The notes: generated by a model not told the origin, from the letters alone. A DNA stretch of 64,000 bases from [Phormidium] sp. LEGE 05292 (GCF_015207735.1 NZ_JADEWG010000001.1:62001-126000); one strand, 5' to 3'; counted from the first letter of the stretch, positions 1-9,456 are shown. Numbers and translations: made by a program.

Positions 1-891
1 ATGAATGCCTTGTATCAACAAGTAAGACAAAGCCTGTTAAAATTAATTAGTTATGCCATTGAAGCTTTACCAGCTTTTCTGGCGGCGATTATTGTTCTTT
101 GTTTAACTAACTATGTTGCTAATTTGGTAAGAGAGATAGTAAAAAAGATTGGAGTACGTGCTGTTAAGAGTTTATCTTTGCGATCGCTCTTCATCCAAAC
201 CAGCTATGTTACAGTTTGGGTAATTGGTATTCTGGTCGCTTCTGTAATTGTTTTTCCTGATTTACGCTTAGGAGATTTAATCGGTTTACTAGGGTTAAGT
301 TCGGTCGCATTTGGTTTTGCTTTTCAAGATATATTCAAAAATTTTTTAGCAGGAATATTGCTATTATTGCAAGAACCTTTCCGCATTGGCGATCAAATAA
401 TTGTCCAAGATTATGAAGGTACAGTACAAGATATTGCTATTCGTTCTACACAAATTGTCACCTATCAAGGAGAAATAGTCGTAATACCAAATGCTGTTTT
501 ATTTACTAATCCAGTACAAGTATTAACCGCCCAACGTCAGCGTCGCACAGATTTACAAATAGGCATTGACTACAATACAGATTTACGTTCAGCTATAGAT
601 GTTTTACTGCAAGCTGTATTAGATATCGAGGGTGTTTTAGCTGAACCAAAACCCGAAGTTGATGGAATAGGTTTTGGGGAAAGTTCGATCGATTTTGTAG
701 TACGCTATTGGACTTTACCCCAAAAAATCCACGTTCGCCGCACTAGAACTAAAGTAATAATTGCCTTAAAAGAAGCGTGCGATAAAGCAGGAATTAATAT
801 TCCTTATCCTATCCGCACGCTTTACTATAATGACCAAGAAAAATATAACGATAACGCTGCTATTTTCAAAGGTAGAAAAGCTAGTGAGTGA
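1..891 (+). CDS. MscS-family small-conductance mechanosensitive ion channel
   Basis: The 296-residue protein has three hydrophobic N-terminal segments followed by the family's pore-lining and beta-domain region. The stretch around residues 95-125 (LSSVAFGFAFQDIFKN, then FLAGILLLLQEPFRIGD) matches the conserved TM3/beta-domain junction of MscS channels, and EGTVQDIAIRSTQI with VVIPNAVLF follows as the beta domain. MscS proteins sit in the cytoplasmic membrane and open under tension to release solutes during osmotic downshock. The length is normal for a minimal MscS. The window opens exactly on the ATG, so the ribosome-binding site cannot be seen and a slightly longer N-terminus is possible. 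The neighbour downstream is convergent. Confidence 0.9.
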   Translation: MNALYQQVRQSLLKLISYAIEALPAFLAAIIVLCLTNYVANLVREIVKKIGVRAVKSLSLRSLFIQTSYVTVWVIGILVASVIVFPDLRLGDLIGLLGLSSVAFGFAFQDIFKNFLAGILLLLQEPFRIGDQIIVQDYEGTVQDIAIRSTQIVTYQGEIVVIPNAVLFTNPVQVLTAQRQRRTDLQIGIDYNTDLRSAIDVLLQAVLDIEGVLAEPKPEVDGIGFGESSIDFVVRYWTLPQKIHVRRTRTKVIIALKEACDKAGINIPYPIRTLYYNDQEKYNDNAAIFKGRKASE

Positions 892-908
892 ACAATTACT
901 GAGTAAGA

Positions 909-1714
909 TTAGTTAGTTTGATTCTCAGATGCTTGCTGCACTTGTTCCACTGTCAATTCAAGTGCTTGGGCGATTTGTTCAACAGTTAAACCCAGTGCTA
1001 ATAAACGGGGTACTGCTGCGAATTTAGCTATCATTTCACCTTCCTCTACACCCTCTTCCTTGATGCTTTGGTAAATTCTTGTTTGTTTGAATTCGGTTTC
1101 GGTAAAGTTAAACATTTGGCGGATTTCCTCCCTGCTTAATTGAGTGAATTTGTAAACTAAGATTGTTTCTATTAATTCTAGAATTTCTCGCTTGGTTGTG
1201 GTATCTGTAATTTGTTCTCGCGCTTGAGAGATTAATTCCCTGGCGCTGGTAACTGCTGTTTCCTCCCTTTCAATTATTAATTGTACAATTCTCAATCCGA
1301 AAGTGTTGTTTGCTGCTTCTCCTAATTCATCTAAATAGATGCGTTGTACTTGGGGAGTGGAAAGCAAACTTTGATATGGTATTGTGTCAAATGTTTCTAT
1401 ACTGCGAGTGGGATAAACTACTACCGCACGCCAAAGATTTACGGTTTCGTTTTGGCGGAGATAAAGGAAGATTTCGGAGAATAAGCGGCGGTAAAATGTT
1501 GTATCTGGTTGGAATTGGACTTCAGTGAAATATACTGTTTCTGCGTTGGTGTTGGAAACGGGGATGAATACGCCATCTATTCGGAAGGCGGTTTGTTTGA
1601 TTTCAACTGAGACGAATTGATAGGTGTTGATATCGATGTTTGGTTGTCCGATTAATTCAAAAAAGATGCGGGGAAGGTTTTGAATAGGCGGTAGAATATT
1701 GAGTCGGTTTTCAC
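909..1714 (-). pseudogene. Rpn-family (PD-(D/E)XK nuclease/transposase-like) gene with a -1 frameshift
   Basis: The long frame runs open from 1766 to 909 and encodes NLPRIFFELIGQP, FRIDGVF, VYFTEVQFQ and FYRRLFSEIFLYL, the core of the Rpn/PD-(D/E)XK family found in many copies in cyanobacteria. It has no ATG, GTG or TTG upstream of that core. The expected N-terminus (KTDSIFYRLFKTFP) starts at a GTG at 1714 in the next frame and is lost at the four-G run 1670-1673, where one base appears to be missing. The only usable start in the main frame is a TTG at 1367, which would drop the nuclease core. The C-terminal half is helical and ends in a repeated LTVEQ motif typical of the family. It may be a decayed gene, a slippage site or a sequencing error. 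Confidence 0.75.
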
Positions 1715-1799
1715 GTTGGTTTTGCTTTTTGGCGTTGAGGTGGAATTTTAGTATTTTAGTGTAGCGTTAAAGCGCAACAACCTACCTTTTTTAGTTTGT

Positions 1800-2930
1800 C
1801 TATGGTTGGTGAATTGCTAATATTTCCTTAATCACTCTGTCTAAATCTTCTCTGGTTAAATTAGAACCTGAAGGTAAACAAATACCATGATTAAATAAAT
1901 CTTCTGATACCGCACCACCGAAATATTCACAATCAGCAAATACAGGCTGTAAATGCAAAGGTTTCCAAACTGGACGCGCTTCGATTTGCTGTTTGGCAAG
2001 TGCTAAACGAACTTGTTCTCTATCTGCACCAAAAGCTTCAGGATTAATTGTTAAACAAGTTAGCCAACGAGTAGCACGTCCAAAGTCGGCTTCTGGCATA
2101 AATTCAATTCCAGGTAAGTTTCCTAAAGCTTGTTGGTAAACAGCAAAATTATGTCTTCTGGCGTTTACTCTGTCTTCTAAAACGTGCAATTGTCCGCGTC
2201 CAATTCCCGCTAAAACATTACTTAATCGATAATTATAACCTATTTCTGAATGTTGGTAATGGGGAGCGCGATCGCGTGCTTGAGTTGCTAAAAAACGAGC
2301 TTTTTCTACTAGTTCTGAATCTTCAGAAACTAACATTCCGCCGCCGGAAGTGGTGATAATTTTATTGCCATTAAATGAGAAAATACCAATTTTGCCAAAA
2401 GTACCAGGAGATTTACCTTTATAGCTAGCACCAAGGGATTCAGCCGCGTCTTCAATTAAGGTAATTTCATATTGATTACAAGCTTCTAAAATCGGATTTA
2501 TATCGGCACTTTGCCCATATAAATGTACAAGAACAACCGCTTTCGGTAATTTGCCAATTTTAGCTTTTTTATCTAATGTTTCCCGTAATAATTCGGGATT
2601 CATGTTCCAGGTAGTGCGATCGCTATCAATAAAAACAGGTTTTGCACCCAAATAAGTAATGGGATTAGCACTAGCAATAAAAGTGAGAGTTGAGCAAAAC
2701 ACCTCATCTCCCACTTGAATACCTGCCAATCTTAAAGCTAAATGCAAAGCAGCAGTACCAGAACTCACAGCAGCAGCATGAGAAGCACCCACTACCTCAC
2801 AAAATTCTTGCTCGAAAGCATCAACATGAGGGCCAACAGGAGCGATCCAATTGGTGTCAAAAGCTTCTTTGACAAACTCCAATTCGCGACCTCCTATATG
2901 AGGCGTTGACAAAAGAATTGGTTTAGGCAC
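1800..2930 (-). CDS. DegT/DnrJ/EryC1/StrS-family sugar aminotransferase
   Basis: This is a 376-residue PLP-dependent aminotransferase of the family that aminates nucleotide-linked keto sugars. The N-terminus (STPHIGGRELEFVKEAFDTNWIAPVGP) is diagnostic, as are SSGTAALHLALR, the LIEDAAESLGA aspartate motif, and FNGNKIITTSGGGM, whose lysine carries the PLP. The start is GTG at 2930; no nearer ATG would keep the conserved N-terminus. It is the last gene of the polysaccharide block. With the CapD-like 4,6-dehydratase at the other end, it would convert a UDP-4-keto-6-deoxy-HexNAc to a 4-amino sugar, as PglE does after PglF. That exact substrate is inferred. Confidence 0.88.
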   Translation of the reverse strand: MPKPILLSTPHIGGRELEFVKEAFDTNWIAPVGPHVDAFEQEFCEVVGASHAAAVSSGTAALHLALRLAGIQVGDEVFCSTLTFIASANPITYLGAKPVFIDSDRTTWNMNPELLRETLDKKAKIGKLPKAVVLVHLYGQSADINPILEACNQYEITLIEDAAESLGASYKGKSPGTFGKIGIFSFNGNKIITTSGGGMLVSEDSELVEKARFLATQARDRAPHYQHSEIGYNYRLSNVLAGIGRGQLHVLEDRVNARRHNFAVYQQALGNLPGIEFMPEADFGRATRWLTCLTINPEAFGADREQVRLALAKQQIEARPVWKPLHLQPVFADCEYFGGAVSEDLFNHGICLPSGSNLTREDLDRVIKEILAIHQP

Positions 2931-2947
2931 CTTGGGGAATAATCAAT

Positions 2948-3724
2948 TTATTTTTTACAAACAAAGTATAGCATCCCTCTAATAGGTTCGTTAGCTAGTG
3001 TTGTTAGTGATTCATGAATCCTACCTTGACTCAGTTGGTAACGAGAACCAAAAGCAACAACATCGAAATTCACATCTGTTAATAGCTGATAAGCTTCTGG
3101 AAGTTTATACCAATAAACATGAGCTCCTTCATCAAACAGTGCTGCCAAGTTTGGTCGTTTCTCAAACCTCAGCCAAGGAAGATATTGAATTGAACGATTT
3201 GACCCGCGTAACTTTCTCAACAAGCGTATATACTCCACATAAGGACGGTATAAAGCACTGCTGAGTCTGGAGTCAAAACTGAGGAATGAAAATAAGGCAG
3301 TCCCCCCTACCTTAAGAATTCGGTAAGCTTCCTTTAAAGCTTTTAATCTTCCCAATTCATCATCTATGGAAGAAATCATTTGACCTAAATATAAGATTTG
3401 ATCGAAGCTACAATCTTCATAATTTAATTGAGTAGCATCTTGAACCTGAAAATCAATATTGCTATCTACATCTCTCTGTTTTGCTACCTCAATAAATTCG
3501 GGTAAGTAATCAAAACCATAAAGAGAGGTAAAACCTAACTTGCTCATTTCTAACAAAAGTCTTCCTCCTCCTGTGCCAGCTTCAACAGTTTTTTTGCTCC
3601 GATCTAAATAGTTGGCAATCAAATATTGTTCTTCAGATGACAAACCATTTCCATAAGCCCAACGTGAAAATTCTTTAGTTTGGTAAACTTCTTTATTGCA
3701 GAAAGCTTTTTTTAGCGCGATCAT
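2948..3724 (-). CDS. class I SAM-dependent methyltransferase
   Basis: The protein has a SAM-binding Rossmann fold. VEAGTGGGRLLLEMSKLG is motif I, YGFDYLPEFIEVA supplies the acidic residue for the ribose, and DFQVQDATQLNYEDCSFDQILYLGQM is the post-II region. I chose the ATG at 3724, which has AGAGG eight bases upstream, over an in-frame GTG at 3739. It lies between the aminotransferase and the PP-loop gene in the same orientation, so a role in methylating a sugar or side group of the polysaccharide is likely. The acceptor cannot be read from the sequence. Confidence 0.75.
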   Translation of the reverse strand: MIALKKAFCNKEVYQTKEFSRWAYGNGLSSEEQYLIANYLDRSKKTVEAGTGGGRLLLEMSKLGFTSLYGFDYLPEFIEVAKQRDVDSNIDFQVQDATQLNYEDCSFDQILYLGQMISSIDDELGRLKALKEAYRILKVGGTALFSFLSFDSRLSSALYRPYVEYIRLLRKLRGSNRSIQYLPWLRFEKRPNLAALFDEGAHVYWYKLPEAYQLLTDVNFDVVAFGSRYQLSQGRIHESLTTLANEPIRGMLYFVCKK

Positions 3725-3850
3725 ATCAACACCTCTCACTTATTTTTTCTCAAGGATTTGTTAAATGGAAAAAGCAAATATCTGGCAGTTTTGTAATCAA
3801 TAAATCTCAAACAAAAACAGCATTAGCTCTATGATTGCTGAGAGTTTTAC

Positions 3851-4933
3851 TTACCCTTTTTCGTCTTGATTAATTTGACTTTCTTGAAGCTTTTTATTAA
3901 CCATTTTTCGCAGAATTTCTGTATTATCTTTGATATCTGCAAGTTGTTCCTTTGCTTCCTCTTTATCAAGAAAACCTGCAATCACTTCCCTAGAGAGCAA
4001 ATTTAACTCTGGATGATAACCCAATCTTTGGTATATGGGATATTCTATTAAACCAGGAATAACACAATTTGTGCTGTTTCCATGTATTTTCACAGTTTTC
4101 CAACCGATATCATCCAGCATTTTGTAAACGTCTTTTTCTGTTAATTGCAAAGCAAATGGTAGAGAAAAGAACTGCATATTTAGTCCTGATGCTTCATCTT
4201 TTACCCACCGCACAGAACGAACTTCTGGTTCAATCCAACGCCACCAGTTACGGCCTAAAATCACCCGATTAATACCCTTGTCTCCACAGTATTTTTGAAT
4301 TTCTTTGTGGAACATTTCCCCGCATTTATAGCAAGGATAGCCATTAGTAAAATTTTTATCCATCATCTCTTTTACAAAAGGCGCGAGCTCTATGTTTAAA
4401 ACAACGAGTTCCACGCCTAACTTGTCGCATAAAATTATACCATTATTGATAACTTGTTCTGGAATAAACCCGTTTTGTACTAAGACAGCAACCACCTCTA
4501 AATTCAACTTCTTTTTCGCCCAATAAAGAGCCGCAGCACTGTCTTTCCCTCCAGAAAATGCTACTACTGCATCTAGATTAGCTCCTTTCTCTCGCGGGGT
4601 ATTGATAAATGTTTCCAATTCGCTCTGGAGAATTTCTAACTTGAAATTCTTTTTGTAAGTCATACACATATTACAAAGACCATCAGAGCAAATGTAGATG
4701 TTTGGTATCCTGGTATCAAACAGACAATTATTACATTCTACAGGTTTGATAAAGGGATTTTTGCCTGTGTTAACCCAAGTCTTAATCATATTTTGCCAAT
4801 GTATCAGTCGCGCCCGGAAATTATAATTTTCTCGGTTCGCGGAGACATTGCATTTGTAGGGTGAGTAATCTTCTCGTAAAAATTTAGGTAGCAATAAACT
4901 AAAGGTGTTAAGTAAAGAAGAATTAGAGTTCAT
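3851..4933 (-). CDS. PP-loop N-acetyl sugar amidotransferase (WbpG/PseA-like)
   Basis: The central motif AFSGGKDSAAALYW is a PP-loop ATP-pyrophosphatase signature, here near residues 127-132. It is preceded by a four-cysteine zinc-type cluster (ECNNC and CNMC). A CYKCGEMFH motif follows later. This layout matches WbpG/PseA-type enzymes, which adenylate and amidinate N-acetyl sugars using ammonia. The start is taken at the ATG at 4933, which has GGAG at good spacing; an ATG at 4948 has no ribosome-binding site. WbpG-type enzymes normally draw ammonia from HisH/HisF-like partners. None is encoded in this window, so either a partner lies elsewhere or the enzyme takes another nitrogen source. Confidence 0.8.
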   Translation of the reverse strand: MNSNSSLLNTFSLLLPKFLREDYSPYKCNVSANRENYNFRARLIHWQNMIKTWVNTGKNPFIKPVECNNCLFDTRIPNIYICSDGLCNMCMTYKKNFKLEILQSELETFINTPREKGANLDAVVAFSGGKDSAAALYWAKKKLNLEVVAVLVQNGFIPEQVINNGIILCDKLGVELVVLNIELAPFVKEMMDKNFTNGYPCYKCGEMFHKEIQKYCGDKGINRVILGRNWWRWIEPEVRSVRWVKDEASGLNMQFFSLPFALQLTEKDVYKMLDDIGWKTVKIHGNSTNCVIPGLIEYPIYQRLGYHPELNLLSREVIAGFLDKEEAKEQLADIKDNTEILRKMVNKKLQESQINQDEKG

Positions 4934-5005
4934 AGTTTGTGTCTCCATTATTTTGGTTGTTAGTTATCTAATTAGAAAATTTTTCCAGTTTAACGAGTAG
5001 TCGAT

Positions 5006-6079
5006 TTACTTTTTAATTAACTGGTGATTTTGCGATCGATAAAGCGGGAAAAAATCATTGTCAAAATCATTGCTATATCCATATTTTTCCTCCCAAGCTT
5101 GAATAAGCTTTGTATATTTTTCTGGGTTGATAATCATTCGATATGTATAAAAATTAGACCTTAAATCAGAGAATCCAGATTTGAATTTAAACAAAGAATC
5201 ATCACGGGAACCTACACCTCCACCTAAATGAAGCAAGCGATTTCCATTTTCTTTAGCCCAGCGCCGTATCACATCAATTTCTAACTTAGAAGGTGCTAGA
5301 TAAAGATATTTTTGAAATGTTCCTGAAAGATAGGTTTGTACAATGCCATTAATTGAGATAAACAATAAACTGGAAGCGACTTCTCCTTCAGGGGATAAGA
5401 TGGTGCAAAGGTGCAAGCGATCGCCAAGAATAGAACGCAACTCAACAAAGTAACTCTCATCAAAAAAGTAAAACTCACTAGCCGATACACGCTGCATAGT
5501 TGCCCGGTACAGGGCAATAAATTTATCAAAAAAGCTCCAATCATCAATCAAAGCTTGAAAACCCAATCTGGTCAGCTTATTAATATCTTTCCTGTGATTT
5601 TTTGTGGTTTGCGACCACATTTCTTCAACAGATGAAGACAGATCAATATATACAGTTTGACCATGTTTGACAACTGTTCCAAATTTAGCTAACACATCTA
5701 AATTTTGCGGCAGTAAAGGATGCAAACGGAAGAACGCACTAATCATTCCAGATGCCGCTCCCATCTCTCGAAAAGACTTGAGAAACATCTCTAAATTCGA
5801 TGTATCATCAGGAGGAATTAAGAGAGGTGTTGGATAGCCATAAGGGGTAGTCGCATCGTACCAGTTATCAGGTGCTTTCAGGTTTTCTGGAATCTTTCGA
5901 GTTAAAAGAGGAACCAAAAACGCCGCTTCATCTGTCTCTCCATAGAAAGCAATAGGTTGACTTTGTTCATATTTTGCTGATAAAGAAACATACTCTGGCA
6001 GATGGTAAAAATCGTGAAAAGTCAGTGATAAAAAACGTTTCCATTTTGGATCGCAAGGCAAAATAAATTCTGACAACAT
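5006..6079 (-). CDS. GNAT/FemAB-like acyltransferase of a polysaccharide locus
   Basis: The predicted fold is a GNAT/FemAB-type (BioF2-like) acyltransferase. Supporting stretches are VEEMWSQTTKNHRKDINKLTRLGF, the mid-domain ASSLLFISINGIVQTYLSG, and LLHLGGGVGSRDDSLFKFKSGFSD near the C-terminus, which is typical of FemAB-like members of exopolysaccharide loci. The start is the ATG at 6079, preceded by AAAGGAGCG. A longer frame reaches 6136 but would overlap the PIG-L gene and has no better signal. It probably transfers an acyl or aminoacyl group to an amino sugar exposed by the adjacent deacetylase. The donor is unknown. Confidence 0.7.
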   Translation of the reverse strand: MLSEFILPCDPKWKRFLSLTFHDFYHLPEYVSLSAKYEQSQPIAFYGETDEAAFLVPLLTRKIPENLKAPDNWYDATTPYGYPTPLLIPPDDTSNLEMFLKSFREMGAASGMISAFFRLHPLLPQNLDVLAKFGTVVKHGQTVYIDLSSSVEEMWSQTTKNHRKDINKLTRLGFQALIDDWSFFDKFIALYRATMQRVSASEFYFFDESYFVELRSILGDRLHLCTILSPEGEVASSLLFISINGIVQTYLSGTFQKYLYLAPSKLEIDVIRRWAKENGNRLLHLGGGVGSRDDSLFKFKSGFSDLRSNFYTYRMIINPEKYTKLIQAWEEKYGYSNDFDNDFFPLYRSQNHQLIKK

Positions 6080-6095
6080 GATCGTTTCGCTCCTT

Positions 6096-6776
6096 TTAAA
6101 TAATTTCTCGCACCAGAACAAACGCCTCTGCTGCAAAACGTCCTACCGTACTTCCTCGTAACGTCGCCAAAGCTTTTAAAGTTTCTTGCGATCGCTCGTG
6201 AGGAAAAGGTTTGAGTTGAGAAGCATATATTTCCATTGCCTCAATTTTCATTTCCAAATAACCGGAAATATCTATAAAAACATTCGGAACAAAATTAGGC
6301 GTTAAATAAGGAGCATTCCAGTTCGTTTCTGAAAGTGTTTCGTAAGCATAAATTCTGTTTGGTGTATTAATACGATTGGGTCGTGCTGCTACCAAAGCTG
6401 ATAAGAAAATTTTTTGATGGTCTACATGAAGATCGCCATTGAAAGGAATATAAAGAACCTGTGGTTGGATGTTGTGAATAGCTTCGACCAATTGATTATT
6501 AATCTCTCGGTAGGGAACACTATCTAAATTCGCTGCTGGTAGAGGCAGAAATTGGGTTTGTTTTACACCAAGTAATCGATTAGCAACTAAAGCTTGTTCG
6601 CGAACAATTTTAGATACTTCTTCTGAGTAATCAGGTGGATAACCTTGAGTGGCGATGATTACATAAACTTCAGCACCCTCAGCAGCAAACCGAGCCATTG
6701 AACCGCCAACACCAAGAACTTCATCATCAGCATGAGGTGCTATTATTAGGATTTTATTTTTCATCAATTGACTCAC
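6096..6776 (-). CDS. PIG-L/LmbE-family N-deacetylase
   Basis: The N-terminus carries the family's metal-binding signature PHADDEVLG, and the second histidine motif appears as DLHVDHQKIF. PIG-L enzymes are zinc-dependent deacetylases acting on N-acetylglucosaminyl groups. The first start is a GTG directly after the stop of the preceding WbqC gene, with GGAG eight bases upstream. An ATG at 6764 is the alternative and would shorten the protein by four residues. The tight packing with WbqC and the acyltransferase suggests that deacetylation and re-acylation happen on the same sugar. Confidence 0.85.
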   Translation of the reverse strand: MSQLMKNKILIIAPHADDEVLGVGGSMARFAAEGAEVYVIIATQGYPPDYSEEVSKIVREQALVANRLLGVKQTQFLPLPAANLDSVPYREINNQLVEAIHNIQPQVLYIPFNGDLHVDHQKIFLSALVAARPNRINTPNRIYAYETLSETNWNAPYLTPNFVPNVFIDISGYLEMKIEAMEIYASQLKPFPHERSQETLKALATLRGSTVGRFAAEAFVLVREII

Positions 6777-7472
6777 TTAATTAGCTCCTAAAAATTTCCT
6801 CGTTTCTAGACCACAACAGAATAAAGTATCGATAATCGATAGGTTAGGTAAAAAGCCCAACTCTGGAAAGAGTTGATTATAAGATTGAAAGTTAAATTCT
6901 TGCCAGATTACATTGATTCCAGCAGATTCAAAAAGTGATAAATCCATATATCTTTTACCGCCAGAACCGGATAAATAAGTATCAGCATCTACTGCTTTAC
7001 AAACGTCGATGAGAAGTTCACTTTTAGTTCCGTCTATTGCCAAGTCCGACAAATAAACAATCTGCTTTTTAATGCCTAAAACCTCCATAATCCATTCAAT
7101 TAAAACCATGTCAAGTTCGCAGAGATAATGCCATTCTTTTTCCAGTAATTGTTGAAGTTCCCAGGCATATTTATCAAAATAAGGAGCAGGGGAGTAGTTG
7201 GTGAGCAGCGTATTCCAATGCTTCCGCGCCCAAGGAAGTTCCGAGTCAATTTGCACTTCTTTGATATACTCTTCTTCTCTGGAAGATTGATGGAATACGG
7301 GAACTGTTAACCATTGCTCACCTTTTTGGGTTTTAATTTTGTTGCGATGTTGAATACCGCGTCGCATAAATTGCACGCTATCCATGACTACAAAAATGTC
7401 GCCTTGGTTCAGTTTATGGAAGAAACCCAAATAGGGTAAGTATTGAGGTTGGTGAATTACTGCGATCGTCAT
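6777..7472 (-). CDS. WbqC-family protein
   Basis: The N-terminus AVIHQPQYLPYLGFFHKL and the following DSVQFMRRGIQHRNKIK are the signature of the WbqC family, found in O-antigen and capsule loci. The biochemical role is poorly defined; members occur with enzymes that decorate amino sugars. I use the ATG at 7472, which has GGAGG nine bases upstream, not the in-frame codon at 7487. Its stop is directly adjacent to the PIG-L start, so the two are very likely translationally coupled. Confidence 0.85.
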   Translation of the reverse strand: MTIAVIHQPQYLPYLGFFHKLNQGDIFVVMDSVQFMRRGIQHRNKIKTQKGEQWLTVPVFHQSSREEEYIKEVQIDSELPWARKHWNTLLTNYSPAPYFDKYAWELQQLLEKEWHYLCELDMVLIEWIMEVLGIKKQIVYLSDLAIDGTKSELLIDVCKAVDADTYLSGSGGKRYMDLSLFESAGINVIWQEFNFQSYNQLFPELGFLPNLSIIDTLFCCGLETRKFLGAN

Positions 7473-7533
7473 ATAGCAATCCTCCATTAATTTAATGAAA
7501 CTTGCAGTAGATGATTAGTTAAACTGCTTTTTA

Positions 7534-8214
7534 TTACCTATTTAATTTGACAGAAACATCATCTTTAGGATATGCACCTTCTTTAGTAAAAACCACGGGA
7601 ATTGTCCGAAAAAGGATAACTAAGTCTAACCAAACATTCCAATTATTGACATACCAAACATCCAGAGTTAACCGTTTTTCTAATGTGTTAAAAAGACCTC
7701 CTTGTACTGCCTCCCAAGCTGTAACACCTGGGTAAACTAAAAAGCGTTGTTTTTGCTCATCGGTGTAAGTTGGTAAACACTGAATTAACAGCGGTCGAGG
7801 CCCAACTAAACTCATTTCACCCCGTAAAACATTGAAGAGTTGTGGTAATTCATCAAGATGATATTCGCGTAAGAATCGACCGATCGCAGTGACACGAGGA
7901 TCGCCTTTAAAAGTATTAATCCCCGCACCTTGATGGATCGCACCATCAATCATTGTCCGAAATTTATAAATTTCAAAAGGTTTTGTTAGCTTCCCCAGTC
8001 GTTGTTGGCGAAATAAAATTGGGCCTGGGGAACTTAAGCGGACTGCTAAGGCAATTAAAGCTAAAACTGGAAGTAAGATGAGGATGCCAAGACTGGCGAT
8101 CGCCAAATCTAATAAACGTTTCAATACCAGATTAACTCGAATTCCTTGCCGTTTGTTTAGATAAGCTGTTTCTAAATCTTGCCACTTTTGGGCTGTCCAA
8201 ACTTCCGTCATCAT
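7534..8214 (-). CDS. undecaprenyl-phosphate sugar-1-phosphate transferase (initiating, WcaJ/EpsL-like)
   Basis: This is a short bacterial sugar transferase with one membrane hairpin (KRLLDLAIASLGILILLPVLAL). The catalytic motifs follow: FRQQRLGK, FEIYKFRTM, LREYHLDELPQLFNVL and GEMSLVGPRPLL. Such enzymes load the first sugar phosphate onto undecaprenyl phosphate at the inner face of the membrane. The length of about 226 residues fits the small monotopic phosphoglycosyltransferases that lack the N-terminal four-helix domain. The ATG at 8214 has GAGGAG six bases upstream; the TTG at 8220 is rejected. It is the likely first committed step of the repeat unit built by the surrounding genes. Confidence 0.88.
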   Translation of the reverse strand: MMTEVWTAQKWQDLETAYLNKRQGIRVNLVLKRLLDLAIASLGILILLPVLALIALAVRLSSPGPILFRQQRLGKLTKPFEIYKFRTMIDGAIHQGAGINTFKGDPRVTAIGRFLREYHLDELPQLFNVLRGEMSLVGPRPLLIQCLPTYTDEQKQRFLVYPGVTAWEAVQGGLFNTLEKRLTLDVWYVNNWNVWLDLVILFRTIPVVFTKEGAYPKDDVSVKLNR

Positions 8215-8265
8215 TTGCAACTCCTCTGGGTAATAACTAATTCAATCAATGTAAAAGATAAAAAA

Positions 8266-9456
8266 CTAGACAGGATTTGCTGCTGGAGAATAGCGCAGAA
8301 ACTCAATACCTAATTCTTGGTATAATTCTTCAAGTCTTTGGAAGACAAATCGCTCGTCATATTCAGCTTCAACTCGTTGCCTTCCTGCTAATCCATAAGC
8401 TTTTCTCAACTTGGGATCTGACAATAATTTTGCTAAAGCTTCGGCTAACTTTTCGCTATTTTGAGAAGGAACAATCAGACCTGTCTTTTCGTGGATAACC
8501 GCTTCTCGGCAGCCGCGAATATCCGTAGCAATAACAGGTAAATTCATTGCCATCGCTTCGAGAATTGAGCGAGGAAGTCCTTCATTATGGAAAGTTGGCA
8601 ATACAAAAATATCTAAAAGTCCCAACAATTCCGGTATATCTTGACGTTTACCTGTCAAAGTAACGCGATCTTCAAGACCCAAGGTGCGAATTTTAGCAAT
8701 TAACTCGGTTTGAAAAGGTTCTGGATCGGTGCTTAGTTGGGGGCCAATAATCAAAATATGCAAATGGGGAAACTGCGGCAGTAATGAGGCAGCTGCTTCA
8801 ATTAAGTAGGCACTCCCTTTTTTGCGAGTTAAACGTCCAACAGTACCGACGATCAAATTGGCAGTCGCTGGAATATTTAAAGAGTCCCGTAATTGTTTTT
8901 GATGGCTGGGAGAGAGACGATCGCATTTGAATCTATCGATATCTATCCCATTTCCCAAGTAAGCAATTTTTTCCCGTGAACAAAGACCCTTTTGTTTTGC
9001 GGTAGCAACATCTTCATAATTTTGGGTCAGGATTAGGTCAGTGAATAAAGCCGCAAATTTTTCAATATTAAAGTAAACGGCATATTCTAGGGGTGGAGAT
9101 TGTTCATAAAATGGAAAACCATGAGCGGTATAAACAATCCGTTTTACCCCAGCTAATTTAGCAGCGACCCGACCTAAAACCGCAGCTATTGGAGTATGAA
9201 CATGAACGAGATCGTATTGTTTTTCCACCATCAATTTTACCATATTGTAAATACTTTTGAAATTAGGTAATAGTGAAATTCTACGATCGATTTGAATCGG
9301 ATGAATGACGTAACCTTGTTGTTGCAGACGTTCCGCTTCTACCCCAGGAGAACAGGCTATTTCAACCAATACATTCCTAGATAAGAAGTAGTCTATTTGA
9401 GGTTTTAAAAGTCCTTCAGCAGTGACGCTAAGGGCACAAATATGTAAGATTTTCAT
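8266..9456 (-). CDS. family 4 glycosyltransferase (GT-B)
   Basis: This is a 396-residue GT-B enzyme. The N-terminal acceptor domain has YDLVHVHTPIAAVLGRVAAKLAG and RIVYTAHGFPFYE. The C-terminal donor domain has VGTVGRLTRKKGSAYLIEAA and the nucleotide-binding EGLPRSILEAMAMNLPVIATD, with the E-x7-E retaining GT4 motif. It sits downstream of a 272-bp spacer with hairpins and may therefore be expressed from its own promoter. The donor sugar cannot be assigned. Confidence 0.88.
   Translation of the reverse strand: MKILHICALSVTAEGLLKPQIDYFLSRNVLVEIACSPGVEAERLQQQGYVIHPIQIDRRISLLPNFKSIYNMVKLMVEKQYDLVHVHTPIAAVLGRVAAKLAGVKRIVYTAHGFPFYEQSPPLEYAVYFNIEKFAALFTDLILTQNYEDVATAKQKGLCSREKIAYLGNGIDIDRFKCDRLSPSHQKQLRDSLNIPATANLIVGTVGRLTRKKGSAYLIEAAASLLPQFPHLHILIIGPQLSTDPEPFQTELIAKIRTLGLEDRVTLTGKRQDIPELLGLLDIFVLPTFHNEGLPRSILEAMAMNLPVIATDIRGCREAVIHEKTGLIVPSQNSEKLAEALAKLLSDPKLRKAYGLAGRQRVEAEYDERFVFQRLEELYQELGIEFLRYSPAANPV

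Noticed and set aside
1310-1528. Plus-strand frame of 72 codons over the Rpn-family gene
   Set aside because: It lies antisense to a clear protein-coding frame and has no family features.
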